A stretch of DNA of 5,842 bases from NCBI GenBank assembly GCA_903830745.1, contig CAIKVF010000188.1:1-5842 (forward strand). The letters run 5' to 3'. The notes under the pieces are model-generated. The model saw only the letters and a list, made by a program, of their open reading frames with translations, was not told the origin of the DNA and ran no database searches. Shown here one piece after another: positions 5,190 through 5,842 of the stretch. How positions within the stretch are numbered: the first letter of the stretch is position 1; every line of letters starts with the position of its first letter. Origin of the DNA: an uncultured Actinomycetes bacterium. Its GTDB lineage: Bacteria; Actinomycetota; Acidimicrobiia; Acidimicrobiales; RAAP-2. Position numbers and translations under genes: made by a program.

Positions 5190-5842
5190 AGTGCGCAGGT
5201 TGCACGAGTTGACCGCAGCGCTTCATCGACGTCAGGTGAGCGACCACTGCTTCGCAGGCTTCGTAAAGCTGGCGTGGATCCAGACGCTGGAATACCTATT
5301 CGTTCACGTAAGCCTGAGTGGTTACGAATTGAAGCCCATATGGGAGCTGAATACCAGTCACTACGAACACTCACCGAAGACCTTCGACTCGTTACGGTCT
5401 GTGAAGAAGCAGGTTGTCCGAACATCTTTGAATGCTGGGAGAGCGGCACCGCAACGTTCATGGTTAATGGTGAGCGCTGCACCCGTGCGTGTGGCTTTTG
5501 TTTGATTGACACACGTAAGCCGGTGGCACTTGACCCAACAGAGCCAGATCGTGTTGCTGAAGCAGTCGTTCGACTGAAACTAAAGCACGCGGTAATTACC
5601 TGTGTCGCACGTGACGACCTTGCTGACGGAGGAGCGGGAGCAATCGCAGACACGGTACGTGCTATTCGTGAACGGTCACCGGGCACAGACGTTGAAGTGC
5701 TCATTAGTGACCTAAAGGGTGACATGGACGCGCTGCAATTAATCATTGATTCTCGCCCTGACGTCATGAACCACAACATTGAAACAGTTGCTCGACTGCA
5801 GCGTGCTGTTCGACCAAGCGCTGGGTACATGCGATCAATGAC
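4548..5842 (+). CDS. lipB-lipA: LipB-LipA fusion: octanoyltransferase joined to lipoyl synthase (3' end outside window)
   Basis: One open frame from ATG 4548 runs to the right edge (431 complete codons) with no stop. Residues 1-214 are a complete octanoyltransferase (LipB), which moves octanoyl from acyl carrier protein to the lipoyl-domain lysine. Residues from about 234 are lipoyl synthase (LipA), a radical-SAM enzyme that inserts two sulfurs into that octanoyl chain. GGAGAG (4532-4537) ten bases upstream is the ribosome-binding site, and the ATG directly abuts the E2 TAA. LipB key residues: RGGDITYHAPGQ (66-77), Lys139 in KIAAIG, Cys178 in VPCGI. LipA key residues: auxiliary cluster Cys285, Cys290, Cys296; SAM cluster Cys311, Cys315, Cys318. 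Checked codon by codon, both motif sets lie in the same frame. About 100 LipA residues, including the C-terminal Ser ligand motif, should lie beyond the edge. A sequencing error removing a stop is possible but would also have to preserve the frame. Confidence 0.9.
   Translation, partial: MLRRRHLGKVTFAEANDFQRALLNAKDDYILLFEHPPTYTKGVRTEAKNILTDLSKLDAVVVEADRGGDITYHAPGQVVAWPVVSVLDDPSSGKAHNELLEDAVIATVQSFDVSNLLGNVGRLDGYPGVWAHTTTTPYKIAAIGTRTERNEQGVRRTLHGIALNVEIDLAGFEAIVPCGIAEHPVASLYSLGLSISTQDVEERLGEELEKRLGGSAQVARVDRSASSTSGERPLLRRLRKAGVDPDAGIPIRSRKPEWLRIEAHMGAEYQSLRTLTEDLRLVTVCEEAGCPNIFECWESGTATFMVNGERCTRACGFCLIDTRKPVALDPTEPDRVAEAVVRLKLKHAVITCVARDDLADGGAGAIADTVRAIRERSPGTDVEVLISDLKGDMDALQLIIDSRPDVMNHNIETVARLQRAVRPSAGYMRSM
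5190..5246 (+). other. Interdomain linker of the LipB-LipA fusion
   Basis: Residues 215-233 contain SASSTSGE (224-231), a short polar, Ser/Thr-rich stretch typical of flexible linkers. It joins the LipB C-terminal helix to the first LipA segment. Between Cys178 and the LipA core the only in-frame common starts are GTG 5274 and ATG 5340. Neither has a good ribosome-binding site; AGG at 5256-5258 is 15 bases before the GTG. ATG 5340 would cut off part of LipA's conserved N-terminal region. Separate translation of LipA is therefore not favoured. Confidence 0.7.
5247..5842 (+). other. lipA: Lipoyl synthase (LipA) domain of the fusion, truncated by window edge
   Basis: This covers residues 234 to 431 of the frame. 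The domain has RSRKPEWLR (252-260), a family N-terminal marker; CEEAGCPNIFEC (285-296), the CX4CX5C that binds the auxiliary [4Fe-4S] cluster consumed as the sulfur source; GERCTRACGFC (308-318), the CX3CX2C radical-SAM cluster; then ARDDLADGG, the conserved RDDLxDGG segment; and MNHNIETVARLQRAVRP near the edge, matching the family's HNxETVxRLxxxVRP. Nothing catalytic is missing in the visible part. The remaining third of the barrel and the C-terminal Ser ligand are out of view. Confidence 0.92.

Noticed and set aside
5138..5830. Minus-strand open frame of 230 codons opposite the lipA region
   Set aside because: The product is a Ser/Arg-rich low-complexity peptide typical of antisense reading, and the plus strand carries both LipA cluster motifs.
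1..5842. Defence system, insertion sequence, tRNA, or CRISPR array
   Set aside because: I looked for transposase-like frames, terminal repeats, evenly spaced repeats and cloverleaf-like segments, and saw none. Apart from short gaps the window is filled by housekeeping genes.

Overview
The window looks like a piece of chromosome from an actinobacterium of moderate base composition (roughly balanced GC by eye, not the very high GC of Streptomyces). The evidence is the gene content and order: an lpdA gene, a single-lipoyl-domain 2-oxo acid dehydrogenase E2 gene and lipB/lipA in a tight row. The redox-disulfide segment of the E3 is LHRGC, and GTG and TTG starts and overlapping genes are used freely. 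A lower-GC lineage such as Acidimicrobiia or another freshwater/marine actinobacterium is plausible, but this is inference from style and not a placement.

Layout. Bases 1-187 (minus strand) hold the N-terminal 62 residues of a probable glycoside hydrolase family 3 beta-glucosidase that runs off the left edge. Bases 188-270 are its promoter region. Bases 271-897 (minus) are thiE, thiamine-phosphate synthase. Bases 898-960 are a 63-base divergent promoter region. Bases 961-1419 (plus) encode a cysteine-free Rrf2-family regulator, overlapping by four bases a type I ribonuclease H (rnhA, 1416-1853). Bases 1854-1933 carry symmetric elements that may form a terminator or attenuator. From 1934 to the right edge there is one tight plus-strand operon: lpdA (E3, GTG start), a 2-oxo acid dehydrogenase E2 (TTG start, overlapping lpdA by eight bases), then a single open frame from 4548 to the end of the window.

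The main observation is that last frame. It starts directly after the E2 stop codon and encodes a complete LipB octanoyltransferase. It then continues without a stop through a Ser-rich linker into LipA lipoyl synthase, with both sets of iron-sulfur cysteines visible. It therefore reads as a LipB-LipA fusion, cut by the window edge about 100 residues before the expected LipA C-terminus.

Functionally the operon is coherent. LipB moves octanoyl from acyl carrier protein to the lipoyl-domain lysine of E2, and LipA inserts the two sulfurs in place. E2 then carries acyl groups on the lipoyl arm, and E3 reoxidises the arm with FAD and NAD+. The E2 is itself unusual: its catalytic DHRxxDG motif reads DHRVCEP, and the nearby Asn/Gly-rich active-site segment is also altered. 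No E1 gene is in the window, so the 2-oxo acid substrate is not decided here.
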